A stretch of DNA of 64,000 bases from an uncultured Gammaproteobacteria bacterium. Lineage in GTDB: Bacteria; Pseudomonadota; Gammaproteobacteria; Eutrophobiales; Eutrophobiaceae. This document shows positions 46,789-54,729 of the stretch, in pieces. The notes under the pieces are model-generated. The model saw nothing but the letters and a program-made list of their open reading frames with translations. It was not told where the DNA came from and searched no databases. The first letter of the stretch is position 1; every line of letters begins with the position of its first letter. The position numbers and the translations under genes are program-made. The DNA lies in the NCBI GenBank assembly GCA_958295485.1, contig OY282354.1:1612001-1676000 (forward strand). The letters run 5' to 3'.

Positions 46789-46971
46789 AAAAAATATCCA
46801 TATACTCCGGCAAACTTGGGGATATGTCAAGGGTATATCCCTCTCAAAGCGCTCTCCGGGAACGGGTTTGACGATTTGCCATCAAGGTTTTTGCGCCCTG
46901 ACAAGCTGTCAAGGGGACTGGAAAAGTTTTTGTTGATAAAAATTATGCTGTGCTATAGCATGACAGGTAAT
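46789..46971 (+). promoter_or_regulatory. Intergenic region between the two adhesins
   Basis: No gene is supported here. It begins with an A-run directly after the stop of adhesin 1. It contains a perfect 7-bp inverted repeat, GGGATAT (46819-46825) with ATATCCC (46835-46841), preceded by a third ATATCC at 46794-46799 that could form an alternative pairing. It also has TGACA-AGC-TGTCA (46899-46911) and a promoter candidate listed separately. No classical terminator with a T-run follows adhesin 1. Confidence 0.4.
46930..46959 (+). promoter_or_regulatory. Candidate extended -10 promoter for adhesin 2
   Basis: TTGTTG (46930-46935) and TATAGC (46954-46959) are separated by 18 nt, and the -10 box is preceded by TGC, an extended -10 element. 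Transcription would start near 46966 and give a leader of about 280 nt that includes the duplicated hairpin and the C17 tract. ATGCT (46945-46949) and AGCAT (46957-46961) form a small inverted repeat over the -10 region. This is a visual match only. Confidence 0.3.
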
Positions 46972-47177
46972 CTTTACAAATTCGATACAGGTGGACGCTT
47001 TGGCAACACGGGGGATTGCGCAAGTCGTATTTGGCGTTTGTTTCGGCGAAACGCCTTGTTGTCATTGCCACTCGTTTATCGAATAAATTGAGCAATTTCT
47101 GATATGCCGCTGCTTTTTTCTTTGCCTCTCTCTTTTCTTCGCTTCAGCTTCGAGGGTGTGAAGCGGTGGGTTGCCTG
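46972..47177 (+). promoter_or_regulatory. Leader region of adhesin 2, copy 2 of the duplicated leader
   Basis: This is the homologue of 4-209, including the hairpin GGCGTTT/AAACGCC at 47033-47039 and 47049-47055 and an upstream ATG at 47104 (reading MPLLFSLPLSFLRF). Small indels between the copies (six versus five G near 41 and 47010) break any shared reading frame in the first half, so this part is unlikely to be coding. The distance from the upstream ATG to the C tract is 74 nt in both copies, so the segment from that ATG to the tract is conserved in length and largely in codons. Confidence 0.45.
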
Positions 47178-47194
47178 CCCCCCCCCCCCCCCCC
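47178..47194 (+). repeat. Homopolymer C17 tract, candidate phase-variation switch (gene 2)
   Basis: This is again 17 C, the same length as in gene 1. Here ATG 47104 lies 142 nt before the signal-peptide ATG at 47246, so with 17 C the two are out of frame and the upstream frame ends at a TGA soon after the tract. Sixteen or nineteen C would fuse the upstream frame to the adhesin; fifteen or eighteen C would bring it into the fossil frame that stops across the start codon. The two genes therefore sit in different registers at the same tract length. Confidence 0.6.
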
Positions 47195-47249
47195 GATACC
47201 GAGCGTGTCGGAGGGCGACAGCGGCACGACGACCCTGACGTTGGCATGA
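47195..47249 (+). pseudogene. Fossil of a Calx-beta N-terminus before adhesin 2
   Basis: The frame reads IPSVSEGDSGTTTLTLA and then TGA at 47247-47249, overlapping ATG 47246. This matches the first strands of a Calx-beta module and parallels 227-316, but is 35 nt shorter and lacks the AAQT signal-peptide tail seen in copy 1. It can only be read through the C tract. Confidence 0.5.
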
Positions 47250-50200
47250 AACGCTGGATCGCCGGCCGGCGCCCCTGCCTTGCCCCCTTGCTTCTCCTCG
47301 CCTTGGTCGCCGTCGCGCCCGAGGCCGCCGCGCAGACCCCGACGCTGTCGATTGACTCACCAAGCGTAGCGGAGGGGGACAGCGGCTCGACGAACCTGAC
47401 GTTCACGGTGACCCTGAGCGCGGTCAGCAGCCAGCAGGTGACGGTGGACTACGCGGACGCCACGACCGGCACGGCCACGTCGGGAACGGACTACACGGCT
47501 ATCACCGGCGGCACATTGACCTTCACGGCGGGGACAACCAGCCTGACCCAGACCTTCAACGTGGCGGTGACCGGCGATACGACCGACGAAGTGAACGAGA
47601 CCGTCGTGGTGACCCTGAGCAGCGCGACGAACGCGACGATCGCGACGGGTACCGGCACGGGGACGATCACGGACGACGACGGGCCGACGGTGTCGCTCAA
47701 CTCGCCGAGCGTGACCGAGGGGGACAGCGGCTCGACGAACCTGACCTTCACGGCGACGTTGAGCGCGGCGAGCGCCCAGCAGGTGACGGTGGCCTACGCC
47801 GACGCCACGACCGGCACGGCCACTTCGGGGACCGACTACACGGCGATCACCGCCGGCACGCTGACCTTCACGGCGGGGACGACCAGCCAGACCTTCAACG
47901 TATCGGTGACGGGCGATACGCTGGACGAGGCGAACGAGACCGTCGTGGTGACCTTGAGCAGCGCGACGAACGCGACGATCTCGACGGCGAGCGGGACGGG
48001 GACGATCACGGACAACGATGCGATGCCGACACTGTCGATCAGCTCGCCGAGCGTGACCGAGGGGGACAGCGGTTCGACGATCCTGAGGTTCACGGTGAGG
48101 TTGAGCGCGGCGAGCGGCCGGCAGGTGACGGTGGACGCCGCTGACGCCGGGACCGGCACGGCCACGTCCGGGACGGACTACACGGCTATCACCAGCACTC
48201 CGGTGGTCTTCTCGGCGGGGTCTACCGTGCAGAGCTTCGACGTCTCGGTGACGGGCGACACGACCGATGAGGCGAACGAGACGGTGATCGTGACCCTGAG
48301 CAGCCCGACGAACGCGACGATCGCGACGGGTACCGGCACGGGGACGATCACGAACGACGACGGGCCGACGCTGTCGATCGACTCGCCGAGCGTGAGGGAG
48401 GGGGACAGCGGCTCGACGAACCTGACGTTCACCGTGACCTTGAGCGTGGCGAGCAGCCAGCAGGTGACGGTGGCCTATGCGGACGCCGGGACCGGCACGG
48501 CCACGTCCGGGACGGACTACACGGCCATCACCGGTGGCACGCTGACCTTCCCGGCGGGGACGACCAGCCAGACCTTCAACGTGGCGGTGACGGGCGATAC
48601 GACCGACGAGGTGGACGAGACCGTCGTGGTGACCCTGAGCAGCGCGACGAACGCGACGATCTCGACGGCGACCGGCACGGGGACGATCACGGACGACGAT
48701 GTGACGCCGGGAGCCAGATGGACGCCGGGCGGCGTCTGGACTCATGATGTGACCACGACGAGCCTCATAGGCAAGCTGACGCTTCAGCAGTCAGTCACAA
48801 TCACCGGAGGAAGCAGGCAATGGGCTAACGCCGCGATTGACGCTTGTCCCTGGACGAGGGTGACTCCGCCGCTCCCGTCTACCGCGTGTCAGGAACTCGT
48901 GGGCTATAATGCGGGTTTTTCCAATTTCCAAGATTTGAGGTTGACAAATTTCATTCCGACCCAAGCCATGATCGACAACGGCGGGGTCGTCATCAGACTT
49001 AGGTGGAGAAACTTCAACAGCCCTGCCGGGGGGAACGTTGGCATGGTCGAGTGGGTTCCTCTTATAACGCCTCCGAGTGCGACGCTGGTCCTCACGCCGC
49101 CGTCGATTTCGGAGAACGGCGGGGTTGCGACGGTGAGCGCGACGCTCGACCGGCAGTGGTCCGACGCGGTGACGATCACAGTGTCGGCGGCGGCGGGGAC
49201 GGGCGCGGACGCTTCCGACTTCACCCTGAGTTCGGCGAACACGCTGACGATCGCGGCGGGCGAGACGACGAGCACAGGGACGGTGACGGTCACTGCGGTG
49301 GACAACGCGATTGATTCGACGGACAAGGCGGTGACCGTTTCGGGAACCGCCTCCGACAGCGTGACCAACGCGCCGCCCGACGTAACGCTGACGATCACGG
49401 ACGACGACGCGCCGATGCTGTCGATCGACTCGCCGAGCGTGACGGAAGGGAACAGCGGTTCGAAGGACCTGACGTTCACGGTAACCGTGAGTCCGGTGAG
49501 TATCGAGCAGGTGACGGTGAACTACGCCGACGCCGGGAGCGGCACGGCCACGTCCGGTACCGACTACACGGCGATCACCGGCGGCACGCTGATCTTCCCT
49601 GCGGGAACCGCGAGCCAGGAGGTCACGGTGTCGGTGAGGGGGGACACCACCGTCGAGGCGAACGAGACGGTGGTGTTATCGTTGAGCAGCCCCGCCAACG
49701 CGATGATCGGAACCGGCACGGGGACAGGGACGATCAGGAACGACGATGTCGGCGAGCCCCCTCCGATAGACGACGCCCCGTCGCTATCGATCGACTCGCC
49801 GAGTGTGGCGGAGGGGGACGATGATTCGGTGAGCCTGACGTTCACGGTGACCCTGAGTCCGGTTAGTAGCGTCCCGGTGACGGTAGACTACGTCGTCACC
49901 GGCACGGCGAGGTCGGGGACGGACTTTGTGGCGCTCACCGGCGGCACGCTGACCTTCCCGGCGGGGACCATGAGCCGGACAATCACGGTGTCGGTGATGG
50001 GCGATGTCCTGGATGAAGATGACGAGACCATCGTGGTGACCCTGATCAATGTCAGGAATGCGGCCATCGACACAGCGACGGGGACCGGCACCATCACCGA
50101 CGACGACACGGGGCCGTCGTTGGCGATCGACTCGCCGCGCGTGGCGGAGGGTGACGCCGGTTCGACGAACCTGACGTTCACCGTGACCCTGAGCGAGGCG

Positions 50201-53200
50201 CTCACCGAGCCGGTGACGGTGGACTATGCGGACGCCGGGACTGGCACGGCAACATCGGGGACCGACTACGTGGCTATCACCGGCGGCACGCTGACCTTCC
50301 CGGCGGGAACCACCAGCCGGTCGATCGTGGTAGCGGTGACGGGCGACGTCCTGGACGAGGCGGACGAGACCGTTGCGGTGACCCTGAGCAACGCCGCCAA
50401 CGCAGCCATCGGTCCGGCGACGGGCACCGGCACCATCATCGACGATGACGACGCCGGCGACGCGCCGACGCTGTCGATTGACTCGCCGAGCGTGACGGAA
50501 GGTGACGCCGGTTCGACTAACCTGACGTTCACCGTGAGCTTGAGCGCGGCGAGTACCGAGCAAGTGACAGTGGCCTACGCGGACGCCGGGACGGGCACGG
50601 CGACTCCGGGGACCGACTACGCGGCCATCACCACCGGTACGCTGACCTTCCCGGCGGGAACCACGAGTCAGACCTTCAACGTAGCGGTGACGGGCGACGT
50701 CCTGGACGAGCCGGACGAGACCGTGGTGGTGACCCTGAGCAACGCCGTCAACGCAGCCATCAGCACGGCGACGGGAACCGGCGCCATCGCTGATGACGAC
50801 GAGCCGCCGGCGCTGTCCATCGACTCGCCGAGCGTGACGGAGGGCGACGCTGGTTCGGTAAACCTGACCTGGACGGTGACCTTGGACGCGGCGAGCGGCC
50901 GGGTGGTGACGGTGGCCTGGGCGGACACCGGGACCGGCACGGCGACCTCGGGGACCGACTACGCGGCGATTACCGGCGGCGCGCTGACCTTCCCGGCGGG
51001 AACGACGACCCAGACCTTCAACGTAGCGGTGACGGGGGACACGACCACCGAACCGGACGAGACCGTGGTAGTGGCCCTGAGCAACGCCAGGAATGCCACC
51101 ATCGACACGGCGACGGGAGGCGGCACAATCATCGACGACGACCTGACGCCGAGCTTTGGTTCGGCGACGGTCCCGGCTCAGTCCTGGACCCGGAACTGGC
51201 CGATCCCGGTATTGACGCTGCCGGCGGCCATGGGCGGCGACGGCGCGCTGACCTATGCGCTGACGCCGGAACTACCCAGCGGACTGAGCTTCGATGCGGC
51301 CGCGCGGGAATTATCGGGTACGCCGACGACGATGCTGGCGGCGACCGAATACAGCCTGATGGCCACGGACGAGGATGGGGATACGGTAGCGCTGAGTTTC
51401 ACTATTGAGGTAACCGGCCCGATCACTATATCGATTGCGGACGGTCAAGCGGTAGAGGGCGCGCCCGTCGAGTTCGGGATTACATTGTCCAGGCCCGTGC
51501 CGGAAGCCGGGACGCTACTGGTAGTTTATCGGATAACTGACGGCACGGCCCTGGCGCAGTCCGACTATGCGCCGCCCGCAGGTCAGCAAGGGGAGTTCAC
51601 GATCGCGACGGGGCAGGACGCGGCGACGATCGTCATTCAGACGACGGACGATGACCTGGTGGAGGACGAGGAGACGTTCACGGTAACGCTGGTTGGCACG
51701 AGTCATGCGGAGTTGGGCGATGCCGAAGCGACGGGCCGGATCATCGATAACGACCTGGCGTCCCTGCGCGGCGAGGCGTTGCAATGGTCTCTGGCGGCGT
51801 TTGGGCGGACGGTGGCAACGGAAGCGGTGGACGCTATCGGCCAACGCTTCCGGCCCGGTGGCACGCCGCGCGCGCCACGCGCCGGGTTGCCGGGCACGTC
51901 GCTACGGGACGGCATCGGCGCGGCCAGCGCGAGATGGACAACGCACGCCGGCGGGACGGCTGCGCTGTCGCAGGCCGGCAGCGGCACGGTTGGTATGGGC
52001 CGGCCGACCGGTGCGGTTGGCGGCCCGGCTGGCGCCGCTTGGACGACCGGTGCGGCCAACGACGCGGCTGACGCGGACTGGACGACTGGTGCGGTTAGCG
52101 GCATGGCTGACGCGGACTGGACGACTGGTGCGAGCAACGACGCGGCTGACGCGGACTGGACCATCGGTGCGGCCAACGGCGCGGTTAGCGGCACGGCCGG
52201 CGCGGGCTGGACCACCGGCGCATGGCGGAACTTTTCCCTGGGCGGTCCCGGCGGCGCGGCATTGCCCGGCGGTTTTTCCGGCCCGGAGCGTTCCCCGCAG
52301 GGCGAATTCCTGTCCCAGGTCGCCTTTGAGACGCGCCTTGACGCGACGGATGAGGATGGCGTCGATGGCGGGTCGGGTCAGGAGTGGACAGTGTGGGGTC
52401 GGGGTTCGCGGAGCCAGTTCAGTGGCCAGTCCGGGGCGCGGATAACATTGGACGGGGAAGTGAACACGGGTTACCTGGGCGCGGACGTGCGGCTGGCTGA
52501 GCATGACCTGCTGCTGGGCGTGGCGTTATCACACAGCGTCGGGGAACTGGACTATCAAGCGGCGGCGGCCGGGTTGAACGAGGGGCAGATAGACTTGGAC
52601 CTGAGCAGCGTACTGCCCTATGCTCACTGGCAGTTGAACGAGCGGGTATCCCTGTGGGGGTTGCTGGGCATCGGCTGGGGGGAGGCGACTTTGACGGACG
52701 AGTTCGGGCGGGTAACGACGGACACGGAGATGCGGATGGCGGCGTTGGGCAGTCGCGGGGAGTTGGCGACGTGGCGGGGTCTGGACCTGGCGTTGAAGGG
52801 CGACGCCTTTATAGTGAACATGGAAGGGTCGGAATGGGAGCAGAGCGATGCAGTGGCGATGCCGGAAGTGGATGCGGATGCGCATCGCGTACGCCTGATG
52901 CTGGAAGGCCGGCGCGCCTGGCAGGCAGGGCCGCAACAACAGTTGGAGTTAAGCCTGGAGTTCGGCGGTCGCTGGGACGGTGGCGATGCGGACACGGGCG
53001 TGGGCGCGGAGTTAGGCGGAGGGTTGGCATACCGCCATGCGGCCTGGGGTTTGGGGATTGAGACGCGGGGCCGGTACCTGCTGGGGCATACAGAACGGGC
53101 GTTCGAGGAATGGGGCGCGAGCGTGTCGGTAGCGTTGGATCCGGGCGTGGAGGGGATTGGCCCGTCGTTGACCTTGTCGCCGACCTGGGGCGAGGCCTCG

Positions 53201-53554
53201 AGCGGGGTGGAGAACCTGTGGCGGGAAGAGCGGTTGTTAGGCGCCAGCCTGGGCAGTCAACCGTCCCCGACTGAACGCGGCAACCTGCGCCCGAGCCGGT
53301 TACGGATGGAGTTGGGCTATGGCTTTGAGACTCGCGGGCCGAGCTTGCTGAAGCTGTACAGCGCGCTGGACGAGGCTGGTCCGGGGAGCAGGAACTGGCG
53401 TCTGGGTAGCCAGGTGACGGGCGGATGGTTCACCTGGGGCCTGGAACTGGACCGCCGGGAGAACTGGGACGCGTCGCCCGAGCACGGCATCTTCCTGAGG
53501 TTCGGCAACGGATTAACGAACACAAGCCCTGTCGCGTCGCCATTCTCAAATTGA
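47246..53554 (+). CDS. Compact Calx-beta autotransporter adhesin, paralogue, ~2,102 aa
   Basis: The start at 47246 opens a signal peptide (MKRWIAGRRP, PLLLLALVAVAP, cleavage after EAAA) nearly identical to that of adhesin 1. Four class A Calx-beta modules follow (residues ~32-487), then the cysteine-containing W module (~489-611), a class D-like module, about five further class A-type modules of which the last four are divergent, a He_PIG-like module (~1300-1392, TPSFGSATVPAQSW), a final Calx-beta-like module, the LRGEALQWSLAAFGRT helix (~1503), a short 13-residue-period linker and the beta-barrel (~1712 to the end). The C-terminus runs FLRFGNGLTNTSPVASPFSN. Export by the type V route and surface adhesion are inferred. 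It probably shares ancestry with adhesin 1 by whole-gene duplication, after which the arrays diverged in length. No good ribosome site precedes the start. Confidence 0.85.
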   Translation: MKRWIAGRRPCLAPLLLLALVAVAPEAAAQTPTLSIDSPSVAEGDSGSTNLTFTVTLSAVSSQQVTVDYADATTGTATSGTDYTAITGGTLTFTAGTTSLTQTFNVAVTGDTTDEVNETVVVTLSSATNATIATGTGTGTITDDDGPTVSLNSPSVTEGDSGSTNLTFTATLSAASAQQVTVAYADATTGTATSGTDYTAITAGTLTFTAGTTSQTFNVSVTGDTLDEANETVVVTLSSATNATISTASGTGTITDNDAMPTLSISSPSVTEGDSGSTILRFTVRLSAASGRQVTVDAADAGTGTATSGTDYTAITSTPVVFSAGSTVQSFDVSVTGDTTDEANETVIVTLSSPTNATIATGTGTGTITNDDGPTLSIDSPSVREGDSGSTNLTFTVTLSVASSQQVTVAYADAGTGTATSGTDYTAITGGTLTFPAGTTSQTFNVAVTGDTTDEVDETVVVTLSSATNATISTATGTGTITDDDVTPGARWTPGGVWTHDVTTTSLIGKLTLQQSVTITGGSRQWANAAIDACPWTRVTPPLPSTACQELVGYNAGFSNFQDLRLTNFIPTQAMIDNGGVVIRLRWRNFNSPAGGNVGMVEWVPLITPPSATLVLTPPSISENGGVATVSATLDRQWSDAVTITVSAAAGTGADASDFTLSSANTLTIAAGETTSTGTVTVTAVDNAIDSTDKAVTVSGTASDSVTNAPPDVTLTITDDDAPMLSIDSPSVTEGNSGSKDLTFTVTVSPVSIEQVTVNYADAGSGTATSGTDYTAITGGTLIFPAGTASQEVTVSVRGDTTVEANETVVLSLSSPANAMIGTGTGTGTIRNDDVGEPPPIDDAPSLSIDSPSVAEGDDDSVSLTFTVTLSPVSSVPVTVDYVVTGTARSGTDFVALTGGTLTFPAGTMSRTITVSVMGDVLDEDDETIVVTLINVRNAAIDTATGTGTITDDDTGPSLAIDSPRVAEGDAGSTNLTFTVTLSEALTEPVTVDYADAGTGTATSGTDYVAITGGTLTFPAGTTSRSIVVAVTGDVLDEADETVAVTLSNAANAAIGPATGTGTIIDDDDAGDAPTLSIDSPSVTEGDAGSTNLTFTVSLSAASTEQVTVAYADAGTGTATPGTDYAAITTGTLTFPAGTTSQTFNVAVTGDVLDEPDETVVVTLSNAVNAAISTATGTGAIADDDEPPALSIDSPSVTEGDAGSVNLTWTVTLDAASGRVVTVAWADTGTGTATSGTDYAAITGGALTFPAGTTTQTFNVAVTGDTTTEPDETVVVALSNARNATIDTATGGGTIIDDDLTPSFGSATVPAQSWTRNWPIPVLTLPAAMGGDGALTYALTPELPSGLSFDAAARELSGTPTTMLAATEYSLMATDEDGDTVALSFTIEVTGPITISIADGQAVEGAPVEFGITLSRPVPEAGTLLVVYRITDGTALAQSDYAPPAGQQGEFTIATGQDAATIVIQTTDDDLVEDEETFTVTLVGTSHAELGDAEATGRIIDNDLASLRGEALQWSLAAFGRTVATEAVDAIGQRFRPGGTPRAPRAGLPGTSLRDGIGAASARWTTHAGGTAALSQAGSGTVGMGRPTGAVGGPAGAAWTTGAANDAADADWTTGAVSGMADADWTTGASNDAADADWTIGAANGAVSGTAGAGWTTGAWRNFSLGGPGGAALPGGFSGPERSPQGEFLSQVAFETRLDATDEDGVDGGSGQEWTVWGRGSRSQFSGQSGARITLDGEVNTGYLGADVRLAEHDLLLGVALSHSVGELDYQAAAAGLNEGQIDLDLSSVLPYAHWQLNERVSLWGLLGIGWGEATLTDEFGRVTTDTEMRMAALGSRGELATWRGLDLALKGDAFIVNMEGSEWEQSDAVAMPEVDADAHRVRLMLEGRRAWQAGPQQQLELSLEFGGRWDGGDADTGVGAELGGGLAYRHAAWGLGIETRGRYLLGHTERAFEEWGASVSVALDPGVEGIGPSLTLSPTWGEASSGVENLWREERLLGASLGSQPSPTERGNLRPSRLRMELGYGFETRGPSLLKLYSALDEAGPGSRNWRLGSQVTGGWFTWGLELDRRENWDASPEHGIFLRFGNGLTNTSPVASPFSN
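48711..49408 (+). other. Module W plus class D-like module in adhesin 2
   Basis: This is the counterpart of 16844-17540 in adhesin 1, with almost the same DNA. It encodes ARWTPGGVWTHDV, two cysteines (DACPW and STACQ), and WVPLITPPSATL followed by VLTPPSISENGG. Around 48892-48935 the copies differ strongly: QELVGYNAGFSNFQ here versus RSLKNYNVPGFPDNQ in adhesin 1. The flanks differ only by scattered substitutions. Confidence 0.6.
51960..52225 (+). repeat. Short 39-bp repeat linker in adhesin 2
   Basis: Five to six degenerate units of the 13-residue Ala/Gly/Thr linker are present (ADADWTTGAVSGM, ADADWTTGASNDA) between the helix and the barrel, versus 16-17 in adhesin 1. The consensus here is richer in aspartate (DADW) than in adhesin 1 (GAAW). 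Confidence 0.55.
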
Positions 53555-53593
53555 GCAGGGTTCTCACCAATGGATGCGCTGAGTCATAAAGTT

Positions 53594-53656
53594 TGAAGTG
53601 TGAAGTTTAAAATCATTTCTTCGCCCTTCCCCCCCCCTTTCAAACTTCAAACTTCA
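53594..53656. repeat. Near-perfect 15-bp inverted repeat with C9 loop
   Basis: TGAAGTGTGAAGTTT (53594-53608) pairs with AAACTTCAAACTTCA (53642-53656) with one mismatch. The 33-nt loop contains nine consecutive C (53629-53637). Both arms are built from a heptamer-like GAAGTTT repeat. It lies 40 nt after the stop of adhesin 2 and could act as its transcription end or mRNA-protecting hairpin, although it is not followed by a T-run. Confidence 0.45.
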
Positions 53657-53667
53657 TAGCTAGGCTC

Positions 53668-53750
53668 CCCAGCTACTACCACTTGGCGCGCCTGTTCCTC
53701 GCGCTCACCTAGGCCAAGGCCGACGGCAGCTACCACAAACTCCTTCAATA
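53668..53750 (+). pseudogene. Fragment resembling IS21-type IstB ATPase
   Basis: Read from 53674, the frame gives YYHLARLFLALT, a TAG stop, AKADGSYHKLLQ and then TAA. This resembles the stretch found in IstB helper ATPases of IS21-family elements (a pattern like Y-R-x-P-R-L-x-x-x-L-A-x-A-x-A-D-G-S-Y-x-K-L-L), just upstream of the Walker B region. Two stops and loss of everything on either side show a decayed scrap. The match is by memory of the family and short, so it is tentative. Confidence 0.4.
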
Positions 53751-53774
53751 ATTCCTGATACATTCAATAGAATC

Positions 53775-53808
53775 CCGGCGCAATCGGGCCGGCGAACTGG
53801 CTTTTTTT
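53775..53808 (+). terminator. Weak terminator-like hairpin before nuoA
   Basis: CCGGC (53775-53779) and GCCGG (53788-53792) form a 5-bp stem, followed after CGAACTGGC by seven T (53802-53808) and then a second T-rich run. The distance between stem and T-run is longer than ideal. It may end transcription coming from the adhesin side. Confidence 0.3.
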
Positions 53809-53813
53809 ATCTC

Positions 53814-53842
53814 TTTTTTACAGCATCGGATGTGGGTATAAT
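53814..53842 (+). promoter_or_regulatory. Candidate nuo operon promoter
   Basis: A perfect TATAAT lies at 53837-53842. The -35 region is poor: TTTTTT at 53814-53819 with 17-nt spacing, or TTTACA at 53817-53822 with only 14 nt. Initiation would fall at about 53849-53851, on or next to the nuoA ATG, leaving no room for a ribosome-binding site. No alternative in-frame start exists upstream, because TGA lies three codons before the ATG. Confidence 0.45.
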
Positions 53843-53850
53843 GATGTCCC

Positions 53851-54207
53851 ATGTTAGAAAATTATTTGCCGATATTGATTTTTTTGGTCGTTGGGCTGGG
53901 GTTGGGAGTCGTATTGTTCGCATTGGGTTATTTTCTTGGCCCGCATCGCCCCGACAGCGAAAAGCAGTCCCCTTATGAATGTGGTTTTGAGGCATTCGAA
54001 GACGCCAGGATGCAGTTCGACGTGCGTTATTATCTCGTCGCTATCCTGTTTATTATTTTTGACCTGGAAATCGCCTTTTTTTTCCCCTGGGCGATTGCAT
54101 TGCGGGAAATAGGCATGGTGGGATTCTGGGCCATGATGTTGTTCCTGGCTGTATTAGTCATCGGATTTATTTATGAATGGCGGAAAGGCGCCTTGGAATG
54201 GGAGTGA
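53851..54207 (+). CDS. nuoA: NADH-quinone oxidoreductase subunit A
   Basis: NuoA is a small membrane subunit of respiratory complex I (NADH to quinone electron transfer coupled to proton pumping), placed at the junction of the membrane and peripheral arms. The 118-residue protein has three transmembrane segments (residues ~6-28, ~62-82 and ~87-108). It also has the family loop [22 protein letters not shown] between the first two, with the conserved Cys in YECG, and the acidic [11 protein letters not shown] in the second helix. Length is normal. It opens the operon; nuoB follows after 6 nt. No Shine-Dalgarno sequence precedes the ATG, and a TATAAT box ends 8 nt upstream, so translation may be leaderless. 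Confidence 0.95.
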   Translation: MLENYLPILIFLVVGLGLGVVLFALGYFLGPHRPDSEKQSPYECGFEAFEDARMQFDVRYYLVAILFIIFDLEIAFFFPWAIALREIGMVGFWAMMLFLAVLVIGFIYEWRKGALEWE

Positions 54208-54213
54208 GCTGAG

Positions 54214-54699
54214 ATGGGTGGCGAAGAGAAAATTCACGAACAGGGCATCGTGACTACAACGGTAGATAACCTGGTGAACTGGGCGCGGACCGGTTCCATG
54301 TGGCCGATGACCTTCGGTCTTGCCTGTTGCGCCGTCGAGATGATGCACGCCGGCGCGGCGCGGTATGACCTGGACCGGTTCGGCGTCATATTTCGTCCCA
54401 GTCCCAGACAATCTGACGTCATGATCGTGGCCGGCACCCTGGTAAACAAGATGGCGCCGGCGCTACGCAAGGTTTATGACCAGATGGCGGAACCCAGGTG
54501 GGTGATTTCCATGGGCTCATGCGCAAACGGCGGTGGCTATTACCACTATTCTTATTCGGTTGTACGGGGCTGCGACCGGATTGTTCCCGTGGATATCTAC
54601 GTGCCGGGTTGCCCGCCTACGGCGGAGGCCCTGTTGTTCGGCGTGCTTCAGTTGCAGAAGAAGATCAAACGAACCAACACAAATACCATTAAAAGATAG
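54214..54699 (+). CDS. nuoB: NADH-quinone oxidoreductase subunit B
   Basis: NuoB is the peripheral-arm subunit that carries the terminal [4Fe-4S] cluster N2, which passes electrons to quinone. The 161-residue protein shows the ligands C38 and C39 ([11 protein letters not shown]), C103 ([11 protein letters not shown]) and C133 ([11 protein letters not shown]). It also has [21 protein letters not shown], which lines the quinone pocket in the family. A GAG-type ribosome site (GAGCTGAG) lies just before the ATG. The C-terminal tail [10 protein letters not shown] is short and basic. The gene sits 6 nt after nuoA and 30 nt before nuoC, as expected for a co-transcribed unit. Confidence 0.96.
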   Translation: MGGEEKIHEQGIVTTTVDNLVNWARTGSMWPMTFGLACCAVEMMHAGAARYDLDRFGVIFRPSPRQSDVMIVAGTLVNKMAPALRKVYDQMAEPRWVISMGSCANGGGYYHYSYSVVRGCDRIVPVDIYVPGCPPTAEALLFGVLQLQKKIKRTNTNTIKR

Positions 54700-54729
54700 C
54701 CACAAAAGATAAAATCACTCCGGTTCACG

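Noticed and set aside
46816-47091. 91-codon frame between the two adhesins
   Set aside because: It covers the duplicated leader, but the corresponding frame in copy 1 is broken by a one-base difference in the G-run, so it is not conserved as protein. It resembles no known family.
53555-53850. A small gene between adhesin 2 and nuoA
   Set aside because: No frame with a start and sensible length was found. The only protein-like stretch is the stop-interrupted IstB-like scrap.
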